Below the pieces are notes generated by a model. The model made no database searches. It was not told the origin of the DNA and saw only the letters and a program-made list of their open reading frames with translations. From DASTEQ01 sp040905185 (lineage in GTDB: Bacteria > Chloroflexota > Limnocylindria > QHBO01), in contig JBBDRZ010000005.1 in NCBI GenBank assembly GCA_040905185.1, positions 1 to 64,000 of the forward strand: a stretch of DNA of 64,000 nucleotides. The letters run 5' to 3'. This document shows positions 25,783 through 34,691 of this stretch, piece by piece (position 1 is the stretch's first letter; the number at the start of each line of letters is the position of its first letter). A program made the position numbers and the translations under genes.

Positions 25783-28700
25783 CTATTTCGTGAACTGGAA
25801 GTCGGCCTTCAGAAGGCTGATTCCGTTATAGCTGACGATCACTCGCCTACAGGTACTAGCCCAACCCTTCTGTGTCTGCCACGCGTAGATGTTCTGCCCA
25901 TACGCGGTGGCGGTAGGCGTCGTGAAGTAGGAGTACCGAAGCCCACTCGAGCCCGCATCAACACTGGGATCCAGTGTGGTCGGGTCGTCCACCGCGCCGC
26001 AGGTGATCGGAGCTGACCCGATCGAATAATGACCGACTCCCATGGTGGGGTCGATGATCTCCGTGGCCAGACTCGCAGAGCCCGCGTAGAGGTTCCACTT
26101 GAGCGGCACGCTCTGGCCCGCCTTGATTTTGTTGTCAAGTGTCACCGGCTGGTGAAAACCGACGGCGACGTAATGCCAGTTGCCGAAGTCGTTGGCCGTG
26201 CTGACCTGGCCCGAGCTGAGCGTGAGCGCCCANNNNNNNNNNNNNNNNNNNNNNNNNNNNNNNNNNNNNNNNNNNNNNNNNNNNNNNNNNNNNNNNNNNN
26301 NNNNNNNNNNNNNNNNNNNNNNNNNNNNNNNNCGTCGAACTTGCGCCCCTGGACGGTCGCCTTCTGGAAGTTGCCGAAGTCGTTGGCCGTGCTGACCTGG
26401 CCCGAGCTGAGCGTGAGCGCCCAGCCGTCGGCGCCCAGGCTGGCGCTGCCGGTGCACTCGTCGACGAGGCCGCCCGGATAGCTCTGGAACCAGCTGAGCT
26501 GCTGGACCTCGCACACGATGTACTTGCCGGGCGTCAGGCCGCTGATGCTGTAGGCGCCCGCGGCGCCGGCCGTGGTGTCCGTGCCGGCCGCGCCGGCGGT
26601 GAACTCAGCCGCGCTCAGGAGGCCGTCGCCGTTGCTGTCGGCGTAGGCGTTGATGACGAAGCCGGCCTTGCCCGGGTCGCCCCCGCTCTCGTCGTCGCCG
26701 TCGGCGTTGAGATCGTCGAACTTGCGCCCCTGGACGGTCGCCTTCTGGAAGTTGCCGAAGTCGTTGGCGGTCGAGGAGCCGCCGGAGGTGACCGTGAACT
26801 TGTAGCCGGTGGCCCCGAGGGTCGAATCGGCCGAGCAGTCTGCCTTGTTGGTGGTGGAGGCCTTCGGCACGGACTGGAACCAGTTGGCCTGAAGCACCTC
26901 GCAGGCGATGTAGGTCCCCGCGTTCAGGGTGAACTTGTACTCGCCGGTGGTCAGCGGGCTCGTCCCGGTGACCACCGAGCCGACCTGGACATCGTTGTCG
27001 GCGGTGGTGGCGGGGTTGCCGTCGTTGCCGTTAGGCTCGAGAATCCCGTCCCCGTCAACGTCCCGGTAGGCCTTGATGGTCCACCCGTCTTGGCGGGCAT
27101 CGCCGTCGCCGGGCTCGTAGATCCCGTCGGCGTCCTCGTCCTCGAACTTGAAGCCGGCGACGGTCCCCGTACCAGGTTCGCCGACGACGAAATCGCTGAA
27201 CGCGTCGAACTTCGAATACTGCGTCGTCGTGCCGGTCCTCGTGTAGGTACCGGAGACGGGTGGCTCGAACCAGTCGGTGTCGTCGAACCTGCGGAACTCA
27301 AACTTGCTGGTGTCGGCACCCCCGACGTCGCTTCCCAGGAACGTGACCTTCAGCTTGTACGAACGCCCACCTAGGGCAGCGCCGAAGGGAGTAAGCGTCC
27401 AGTACCGTTCAATGTCCTTCGCCGTGTCCAGGCCGCTGTCGCCGATATTCGCGTGGGCCGCGCCCACGGTCGTCGCCTGGAGGAAGCCCGCGGTGCCGCC
27501 CGCGCCGTCGATATCGACCTCAAGCGGCGTGTAGGCCGTTGAGGTGCCGATGTCGAACGTCTTCGCTGCAACATCCCCGGTACCGAAGTGCATCCGGAGA
27601 TTGCCGACGACGTGGCCGCTGGTTCGGGACACGGTTCCGCTCGCCGCGATAATTAGCGCGTTCGAGCCGGTCACGATGTTGCCGCTCGTGAACGTCAGGG
27701 TGTTCGTGACGGTCTCGTCGCTTCCGAGGGTGACGGCGTTATTGCCTTTGTTGATCGTCAGGTTGTAGAAGGACGTCCCGGTCATCGTCTGCGCGTTCGT
27801 ACCGGTCACCGTGACGGTGCCGCTGCGCTCGTTGAAGTTGCCGTTGTTCGTCCAGTTACCTTCCAACGTGATGCCGAAGTTGCTTGCACTCGAGTCCAAA
27901 GTTGTGCTCGCGCCGATCGTCAGGTTTCCTTTGACCGTGATGGCTCCGCTGAGCGTTTTTGTGCCACTCCCGCTGGTTACGAGGTGTCCATAGGTCTCGG
28001 ATGAGACGGCTTGACTGCCCCCCCCGTACTTGACTGTGCTCGTCACACCCAGGTTGTGTGTGGTGTAGTTGGTCGGGAAGCTGTTGGTGCCACCTATCTC
28101 CATAGTGGCTCCGTTCGACACTATGATCGAGCCCCCGCTGGCGGAGCGGTTGGCCGTGAAAGTGGAGAGGTCGAAAGTCCCGGCGCCCACCGAGAGGTTC
28201 CCGTTGAGCGTCACGCTTCCTCCGAGCGTAGCGGTCCCCGCCGACTTGTTAATCGTCAGGTTGTTGTAATTGGATGGGAGGATTGGAACAGTCTGCGCAC
28301 CCGTTCCGTTGAACGCGACCGTGCTGCCTGTCGTTACAAGAGCCCCCGTCCCCGCATAGGTGGCCGTGTGCGATAGAGCGCCGGCCACTCCGATCGTTCC
28401 CGCTGAGGCGAGAGTGACACTCTTGTTGTTGACTCTGGCGACACTGATCGTGAGGTTGAAGTAATCCTCCGGAGCAACCGTCTGGTCCTGGTTGTCGCTG
28501 TAGTTAATCGTTCCCGTCTGAGCGTTGAAGGTTCCCCCGGCGTTCCTAGTCCACGTCCCGCCAACTGTGAGCGTGTTCGATCCGAGGTTCAGGGTTCCCG
28601 TGGATCCGATAGTGATGTCTTTGACGGCCTGGTTCCCGGTTAGGGTCACAACGTGGTTGATGGTCGCGGAGTCATTGCCGGTCGGAAAGGCCCCCGCGCC

Positions 28701-30254
28701 CATGCCACACGATGTCCAAGTGGCGGCAGTGTTCCAGTTGCCGTTTTGAGTTGAGACACAGTTCGCCGCCACGACGTACGGGCCCACGAACGGCCCGCCG
28801 TCCGCGGAGTAGCTGCCCGCGGGCTGGACCTCATCGGTCGAGGTGTCGTAGGCGGCGCGGGCCAGGTTCAGGCGGCCATTGCCAGTCTGGGCAGGATCAC
28901 CGGCGGGATCGGCGTTGCGGGCCAGGCGGCCGACGATGACGCCGTTGCTGGCAGCGGGATCGAGGGCCGCGAGCAGGGCAGCGGCACCGGCGACGTGGGC
29001 AGCCGCGGCCGAGGTACCGGAGATTGTGGCCCGGGTGCCGCCTGGCTCACTGGCCTGGATGTCGACACCCGGGGCGGACAGGAAGACGGACTCGCCCGAG
29101 TTGGAGAAGCCGGCGAGCGCATCGGTCTGGTCGGTGGCGGCGACACCGATGACCCCGCGATCGCCGGCGGGATAGGTGACGCTGGATGCGCTGTCGTTGC
29201 CCACCGCCGCAACGAGGACGGCGCCGCGCGCCCAGGCGTAGTCGAGCGCCGCCTGGAGAGCCGGCGAGTAGCCGGGGTTGCTGAAGGACATGAGGATGAC
29301 ATCGGCGCCATTGTTGGCGGCGTAGACCACGCCGGCGATGATGTCGGAGTCCTGGCCGGTGCCATCGGCTCCCAGGACGACGACCGGCATGACCGAGACC
29401 CCCGCGTAGCCGACGCCGGCCATGCCGTAGGCGTTGTTGGCCTCCGCCGCGACGATGCCCGTCATCCAGGTGCCGTGGCCGTTGGGATCGGATGACCAGC
29501 TGGAGCCGGCGAGGATGGAGACGCCGGGGACCAGGATCTCGTCGAGGTCCGGATGGCTGGCGTCCACCCCGGTGTCGAGGATGGCGACGGTCGCGGTCCC
29601 GACCGGAGTCACCTCTCCGAAGAGCTGATCCCACCCGATCTGCGGGAGGGCCCATTGGATCGGATAGGCGGTGTCATTCGGAGCCGCCGTGACCACACGG
29701 GTGCGGTCGATGTCGACCCGCTCCACCAGCGGAGAGGCACGCAGCGTGTCAAGCCCTGATAGGAAGGTCTCCTCGGGGAGGTCTACCACCTGCATCCCCA
29801 GCTCGGGGATGGAACCTCCGGCCTGAGCCCCGACGCCAGCCAGGAGGAGCGCCTGCGCAGCGGGATCGCCGCCAGGCACGAAGGTGACGATGAAGGTGAC
29901 CGTCTCGCCGCTCAGCGGAGTCGGCGTCGGGTCGGGCGTCGGGTCAGGTGTCGGGTCGGGTGAGGGCTCGGCGAAGGTCGTCGGGGGAGGCGTGGCAGGG
30001 ACGGTGGACGGTTCAGGGGCCGGGGTCTCTTCAGGCGTCGGCTCCAGTGATGCCTCCGGTGCATCGGTGGGCGACGGCGAGGGCTCCGGGCTGGCGGTGG
30101 CCTCGGGTGTTGGGCTTTCGGTCGGGGTCGGGTCCCCCGCCAGAGCCGCCGAGGGCGCCGTCGCGGAAAAGACGAACACGAAGGTCTGGATCAGGGTGAG
30201 CCAGGTCTTCGTACCTCGGTGTGCGGCAGAACCGGGAGCGATGGGCACAGGCAC
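25783..30254 (-). CDS. Very large secreted subtilisin-like (S8) protease with repetitive surface domains; interrupted by a sequence gap
   Basis: GTG start at 30254; over 1,480 codons if the 100-N gap is treated as part of one gene. Signal peptide to about residue 39, then a Thr/Pro/Glu/Ser-rich stalk (41-115) and an inhibitor-like prodomain. The S8 domain has D227 (ILDTGVD), H260 (NGHGTW), N353 (VGND) and S415 (SGTSAAAAH, where most family members have GTSMAAPH). After it come beta-helix-like repeats with recurring LTIN blocks, then SdrD/Cna-B-like repeats (GRKFDDLNADGDDE, ANDFGNFQKATVQ). A C-terminal part has the PxKF-like AGQSVPLKWNLY. Reading frames on the two sides of the gap differ because the gap length is arbitrary. 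Confidence 0.85.
26233..26332. other. Assembly gap (100 N)
   Basis: Exactly 100 unknown bases, the usual placeholder for a scaffold join. The sequence right before the gap (about 26175-26232) is nearly identical to that at about 26368-26425, both encoding the STANDFGN/SSGQV repeat of the surface protease. The gap therefore falls inside a tandem repeat, and the number of repeat units is unknown. Confidence 0.98.
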
Positions 30255-30381
30255 CTTCCGTCCGGCCGGCAGGCGCGACCCCTGGGTACTGGGGCGCAGC
30301 CGGCAGACCGTCAGGCTAGACGCTCATCCCGAGATGGCCATCCGTGACGGTACGGAGCGAGCCACGGATCGCAGCCTGCGG

Positions 30382-30403
30382 GTACGGAGGGCCTATTCCG
30401 TAC
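30382..30403. promoter_or_regulatory. Inverted repeat in a divergent promoter region
   Basis: GTACGGA (30382-30388) and TCCGTAC (30397-30403) are separated by 8 bases. They lie in the 207-bp space between the start of the S8 protease (30254, minus) and the gene at 30462 (plus). Another GGTACGGAGC lies at 30349. The arrangement suits an operator for a dimeric regulator, but no clear promoter boxes were recognised. Confidence 0.4.
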
Positions 30404-30461
30404 AAGTCCCGAGCGCGATACCGATGGATTGGCGCGTTGGCGCACCGTACACTCGCCTCCC

Positions 30462-30977
30462 ATGCAAGATCCCCGGCCCGAGTCGGCTGCGCTCCGCGAC
30501 GCCCGGGCGATCGCCGCCAGGGTCGCCGAGGATGAAGCGGCTTCTGACGAGGCCCGCCATCGGTACCAGGCCGATGGATTGCCGGTAATTGAGCCCGACG
30601 CCGGATTCGCGGCCCTGGCGCTCCCCGAGGAGGCCCTTCATGCCTCCCGCGACAACGCGCTGCTGGAGCGAACCCTGGTCGACGCCCCCAAACCACAACC
30701 GGTCGCCGGCACCCTGTACCTCACGTCGGGGCGGCTGCTGCACGTCGGGGCGGAGGCCACCAGCATCCCGCTGGGCGAAATCGAGGAGATGGCAGTTGCC
30801 CTCGAGCGGCTGCTCCTGGTGCGCCTCCTTGACGGCACCCACCTGGCCATCGACACCGACCGGCCTCGACTTCTTCGCGTACAGATCGCAGCCGCTCTCG
30901 TGGCCGCCCGCGTCAGCGAGGACGCGGAGCAGGGCATCACACCCAGCGGCCAGCCGGCCACCCAGCCCACCGGCTAG
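30462..30977 (+). CDS. Hypothetical protein with a GRAM/PH-like domain
   Basis: 171 aa from ATG 30462. The N-terminal half is Ala/Arg/Glu-rich and helical (RDARAIAARVAEDEAA). Residues about 75-150 show a strand series with the GRAM-like phrase GTLYLTSGRLLHVGAE, then IPLGEIEEMAVALERLLLVRLLDGTHLAIDT and a closing helix. GRAM/PH folds usually bind lipids or proteins at membranes. There is no signal or membrane span. Its 3' end overlaps the convergent response-regulator gene by 4 bp. Confidence 0.65.
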   Translation: MQDPRPESAALRDARAIAARVAEDEAASDEARHRYQADGLPVIEPDAGFAALALPEEALHASRDNALLERTLVDAPKPQPVAGTLYLTSGRLLHVGAEATSIPLGEIEEMAVALERLLLVRLLDGTHLAIDTDRPRLLRVQIAAALVAARVSEDAEQGITPSGQPATQPTG

Positions 30978-31657
30978 CGCCCGCCTGGGTTCAGCGCCTC
31001 CCGGTAGCGGGTCGCTGCCTGCGCCCGATTCCGCACTCCGAGCTTGTGGAGGATGCTCCCGACATGGGTTTCGACCGTGCGCGGCGAAATGCCCAGCCGC
31101 TCGGCGATCTCACGGTCCGTCAGACCCTCGGCCAGGTGGCCCAGCACCTCCGCCTCGCGGTCGCTCAACCCGGGGAGGAGCTCGTCTCCCACGGGCACGA
31201 CGCCCCGGCCGGTCCCCGTCGCCAGCTGCCGCACCACGTCCGCGGCCATGGTCCGCGACATCGGCAGCTCTCCGGAGCGCACGCCTCGCACCGCACGCTG
31301 GAGCGCATCGGGACTGAGGTCCTTGGTCACGTAGCCGGCCGCCCCGTGACGCATGGCCTCGACCAGGTCGCGCCGGCTGTCGGAGACGGTCAGCATCACG
31401 ATCCGTGTGTCGGGCAGACGAGGCCCCAGCTCGCGGAGCAGACGCAATCCGTCGGTCCCCGGCAGATTGATGTCCAGCAGGAGCACGTCGGGACGCAGCT
31501 CGGGCGCCATGACCAGGGTTTCCTCCGCGGTCGCTGCCTCGCCGACGACCTCGATATCCGGCGCGGTCAGCGCCTGGCGAACCGCGGAGCGGACCAGGGC
31601 ATGGTCATCCACCAGCATCACGCGCAGCCGGGGCAGCGCCCCGGTGGGCGTGGCCAT
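30974..31657 (-). CDS. Response regulator, NarL/FixJ family
   Basis: 227 aa from ATG 31657. The receiver domain has the acidic pair D17-D18 (LVDDHA), the phosphoacceptor D62 (LLLDINLPG), T90 and K112 (YVTKDLS). A LuxR-type DNA-binding domain follows at about residues 158-220: LSDREAEVLGHLAEGLTDREIAERLGISPRTVETHVGSI. Its start shares a base with the stop of the histidine kinase (TGATG), so the pair is co-translated. Targets are unknown; a membrane or stress regulon of the LiaR/DesR kind is typical of the family. Confidence 0.94.
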   Translation of the reverse strand: MATPTGALPRLRVMLVDDHALVRSAVRQALTAPDIEVVGEAATAEETLVMAPELRPDVLLLDINLPGTDGLRLLRELGPRLPDTRIVMLTVSDSRRDLVEAMRHGAAGYVTKDLSPDALQRAVRGVRSGELPMSRTMAADVVRQLATGTGRGVVPVGDELLPGLSDREAEVLGHLAEGLTDREIAERLGISPRTVETHVGSILHKLGVRNRAQAATRYREALNPGGR

Positions 31658-33192
31658 CAGGCTCCCGCGGGAGACGGCAGCTCGACCACCACCCGTGTCC
31701 CACCTTGCGCCTGCGATTCGATCTGGATGGTGGCCCCCATGAGGGCCGCTCGCTCCCGCATGCTCCGCAAACCATAGCCCGTCGTAGGCTGATCGACGTT
31801 GAAGCCGTGCCCGTTATCGGCGATCGTGAGCCGAAGCCCGGACGCTCCGGCCGACGCCTCTACGTGGACCCGCGTGGCATCGGCGTGCTTGCGGGCGTTG
31901 TTCAGCGCCTCCTGCACGATCCGCAGCACCTCGGCCTGGGCGCGGGCCGGGAGCCGCTCGAGAGCGGGATCGCAGACGCAGTCGGCGGGGATCCCGAACC
32001 GGTCCGCGAAGTCCTCCACGTAGCGCTCCAAGACCTGGGTGAAGGTCGTCCCCTCCGCCGGGCGCAGGGCCATGATCGCCTGGCGGGCCTCGGCCAGGGC
32101 CGATTCGATCGCCGCTGCCACCTCGCTCGCCAGCCCGCGCGCATCGGCGCTCAGATCCGCTCCCTGCAGGAGCCGGCCCTGCTTCAGCTTCGCGTACCAC
32201 AGCTCCTGCGACATCCCGTCGTGGATCTCGCGCGCCAGACGAGCCCGCTCCTCGGCGGTCGCGCGGGCCACTTCCGCATCGCGGAGGCGCGTGAGCTCGA
32301 CGTTCGCGGCGCGCAGCGCCCGGAGATCGCCGCGGACCTCGATCGCGAGAATCGCCAGCAACATCCCGTAGAAGCTCACCCTCAGCACGTCACCGACGCC
32401 GACCAGTGAGCTGTAGGCGGACGGGTAGACCGCGAACAGCACTTGGCTGAAGGCGGCGAGGAGGAGGCCCACGGCCAGGACCGCATCGGTTCCGCGCGCG
32501 TTTACTCGATAGGCCCGATACGACAGGGCGGCGGCAGCGAGGTAGGCCAAAGCAACCAGGATCTCCATCAGGATGAGCGGCGACGCCTCGACGGTCGTCA
32601 GTGGCCGGGTCGGATCCGCCTGCAAGGACTGCAGCCCGGCTTCGGTGATGAGCGGCGGCAGGGCATCCTGGAACGCCAGGGCCACGATCGCCGCCGTGGT
32701 GGTCACGAGCGCCGGCAGCCAGAGGACGAGGACCGGTGGAAGCCACCGGCTCTGCCAGCGGCCGATGGCGGTGAGCCCGGCGGTGACGAACAGCACGGCC
32801 GCAACCTCCCGCGCCAGGATGGTTGCCCAGAGGGGGAACTGCCCCGGATCGTCAAGCGAGAGCCCGAAACCCCTCTCGACGCCGACGATGGCGGGCAGGG
32901 CGGTGAGCATGTTCATGGCCCCGAGCACCAACAGGGCGGATCCACGCCACAGCGCCACCTGATCGCCACCGTCGCGGTAGCGAACCCATCCGAGGGCGGT
33001 AACCGCGATGGCCACAGAAATCGCCACCACGTCAATGGCCAGAGCCAGGCGCTCGTTGCGAATGACGAGATCGACACTGGGATTGGCCAGGATGACGAAG
33101 GTCAGCGCCGCGAGCGCGAGCGGCACCAGCGCCAGGGCCGCCTCAGTACGTCGATCGGCCACCACGCCTACAGCGCTCCGCGAAACCGCCAC
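31657..33192 (-). CDS. Multi-pass sensor histidine kinase, HisKA_3 (NarL-type) family
   Basis: 511 aa from GTG 33192. About eight hydrophobic segments (residues 18-36, 50-70, 82-102, 121-143, 152-174, 207-224, 237-256 and 265-285) form a membrane sensor module without a large external domain. A coiled helix leads to the HisKA_3 dimerisation motif with H324 (LAREIHDGMSQEL). The ATPase domain has the N box QEALNNARKHADA and the G boxes IADNGHGFN and GYGLRSMRERAALMG. It phosphorylates the regulator at 30974. A VOC-domain gene lies 7 bp upstream on the same strand and may be part of the operon. Confidence 0.93.
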   Translation of the reverse strand: MAVSRSAVGVVADRRTEAALALVPLALAALTFVILANPSVDLVIRNERLALAIDVVAISVAIAVTALGWVRYRDGGDQVALWRGSALLVLGAMNMLTALPAIVGVERGFGLSLDDPGQFPLWATILAREVAAVLFVTAGLTAIGRWQSRWLPPVLVLWLPALVTTTAAIVALAFQDALPPLITEAGLQSLQADPTRPLTTVEASPLILMEILVALAYLAAAALSYRAYRVNARGTDAVLAVGLLLAAFSQVLFAVYPSAYSSLVGVGDVLRVSFYGMLLAILAIEVRGDLRALRAANVELTRLRDAEVARATAEERARLAREIHDGMSQELWYAKLKQGRLLQGADLSADARGLASEVAAAIESALAEARQAIMALRPAEGTTFTQVLERYVEDFADRFGIPADCVCDPALERLPARAQAEVLRIVQEALNNARKHADATRVHVEASAGASGLRLTIADNGHGFNVDQPTTGYGLRSMRERAALMGATIQIESQAQGGTRVVVELPSPAGA

Positions 33193-33199
33193 GCGCTGC

Positions 33200-33796
33200 T
33201 CAGGCGCTCGCGCCGGCGGGGAGGAAGATCAGGGTCGGCGCAGCCCCCGGACCAATGCGCAGGTAGGTGGCCGGCCCATCGGTGATCGGGTTGGCGGCGG
33301 CCGGCCGTCCGGTAGTCGTCGTCCCGTCGAGGCCGACCCCGATCGGACCCTCCCCGAACTTCGCCAGGCACGTGGCGGCGTAGCCGTCGGCGGTTGGTTC
33401 GGCCAGCACGAGGACGCTGCGTCCCAGGGTGATGCGTCGGCAGCGGGCTCCCAGCAGCGCGTCCTCCCCTATCTCCCACCAGTCGTCATCTGCGCCGATG
33501 ACCCCCGACAGCTCGTCCGCTGCCCGCTGGCCGTCGGACGTCACCAGGACCAGGCCCCGCGGCGGCTCGGTCCAGTCGTCGAAGGGGCGCGGCCATAGCC
33601 CCCGCCGCGCCGCGTCGTCAGGCGGGTCGAGGGCCTCCAGCAGGGCCCCCCGAAGGCCCCACCAGGCGATGTGCGGCTCCGACCCGAAGTCGGTGGACAG
33701 CCACTGCGGAAACAGCTGGGCGCCGCCCTCGCGGATGATCCGGTTCAGGCTCGTGAGGTCGGGCACCAAGAAATGGACGTGGCTGATCTCGGCCAT
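33200..33796 (-). CDS. VOC superfamily (glyoxalase-like) protein
   Basis: 198 aa from ATG 33796. The N-terminal AEISHVHFLVPDLTSLNRII is a standard first strand-helix of a VOC module, with His near the metal-ligand position. The two-module layout continues (WWGLRGALLEALDPP, then AKFGEGPIGVGLDG and YLRIGPGAAPTLIFLPA). This resembles the larger Glyoxalase-like group of substrate-binding proteins rather than lactoylglutathione lyase. No enzyme activity can be assigned. It is divergent from the hydrolase at 33832 with a 35-bp gap and sits upstream of the kinase gene. Confidence 0.75.
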   Translation of the reverse strand: MAEISHVHFLVPDLTSLNRIIREGGAQLFPQWLSTDFGSEPHIAWWGLRGALLEALDPPDDAARRGLWPRPFDDWTEPPRGLVLVTSDGQRAADELSGVIGADDDWWEIGEDALLGARCRRITLGRSVLVLAEPTADGYAATCLAKFGEGPIGVGLDGTTTTGRPAAANPITDGPATYLRIGPGAAPTLIFLPAGASA

Positions 33797-33831
33797 CGGC
33801 TCCGCAGTCTAGACCCTAGGATGCCAGGGTC

Positions 33832-34665
33832 ATGGAAGAGCGCGGATTCCTGGAGGTGCCCGGCGGGCGCCTCTACTACGAGGCCGATGGCGACGGTCCA
33901 CCGCTGGTCCTCGTGCACGCCGGGGTCGCGAACCTGCGCCAGTGGGACCCGCACGTCCCGGCCTGGTCGGCGCATTACCGCGTGGTCCGCTACGACACGC
34001 GTGGCTTCGGCCAGTCGGAAACCGAGCACGTCGAGTTCACGAACCGGGACGATGTCGAGGCCGTCCTCGACTTCATCGGCACGGAAAAGGCGCACCTCGT
34101 GGGCCACTCGCGAAGCGGATCGATCGTGACGGACTTCGCGGTGACTCACCCCGACCGGGTGCGGAGCCTGACGGTGGTCGCGGGTGGCCTCGGCGGCTAC
34201 AAGGCCGATGTCTCCGATGAGGCAGCCGCCACCGGCGAAGCGATGGAGAAGGCATCCGAGGCGTCGTACGAGGCCAAGGACTGGCGTCGCCTGGCGGACC
34301 TGGAGGCCGATTACTGGGTCGACGGTCCGGGCCAGCCGGCCGGCCGGGCGGACCCGGCGGTGCGGGCCTCGGTGTACGAATGGGTCTACACGACCTACGC
34401 GGCCGAGAAGGACGAGGGCATACCCCAGCGCCTCGATCCGCCGGCGGCGACGCGGCTCGACCAGATCACGTTCCCGCTCCTCGTCGTCATCGGTGCGCTC
34501 GACGAGGCGCACACCAACGCGTCGATGCGCCACCTCGCGAGCCAGGTTCCCGGCTCACAGCTCGAGGTATTGGAGGGCTCCGGGCACATGCTTACCCTCG
34601 AGCAGCCGAAGCGCTTCACCCAGCTCGTGCTCGACTTCCTGGCCGGGGTGGACGCCGGGCGCTAG
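33832..34665 (+). CDS. Alpha/beta hydrolase
   Basis: 277 aa from ATG 33832. The family features are LVLVHAGVANLRQWDP (oxyanion loop), RYDTRGFGQSE, the nucleophile elbow GHSRSG with the active Ser at about residue 104, the acid in VIGALDEAHT, and the base His in GSGHMLTLEQP. It has a typical cap region and normal length. There is no signal peptide. Esterase, epoxide hydrolase-like or lactonase roles are all possible. It is followed by the cyclase-ATPase gene 26 bp downstream. Confidence 0.9.
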   Translation: MEERGFLEVPGGRLYYEADGDGPPLVLVHAGVANLRQWDPHVPAWSAHYRVVRYDTRGFGQSETEHVEFTNRDDVEAVLDFIGTEKAHLVGHSRSGSIVTDFAVTHPDRVRSLTVVAGGLGGYKADVSDEAAATGEAMEKASEASYEAKDWRRLADLEADYWVDGPGQPAGRADPAVRASVYEWVYTTYAAEKDEGIPQRLDPPAATRLDQITFPLLVVIGALDEAHTNASMRHLASQVPGSQLEVLEGSGHMLTLEQPKRFTQLVLDFLAGVDAGR

Positions 34666-34691
34666 TTGCCACGACTGCCCTGCGGCGCATC

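Noticed and set aside
25783..26232. Separate gene or frameshift at the C-terminus of the protease
   Set aside because: The frame difference arises from the arbitrary 100-N gap; the repeat continues on both sides.
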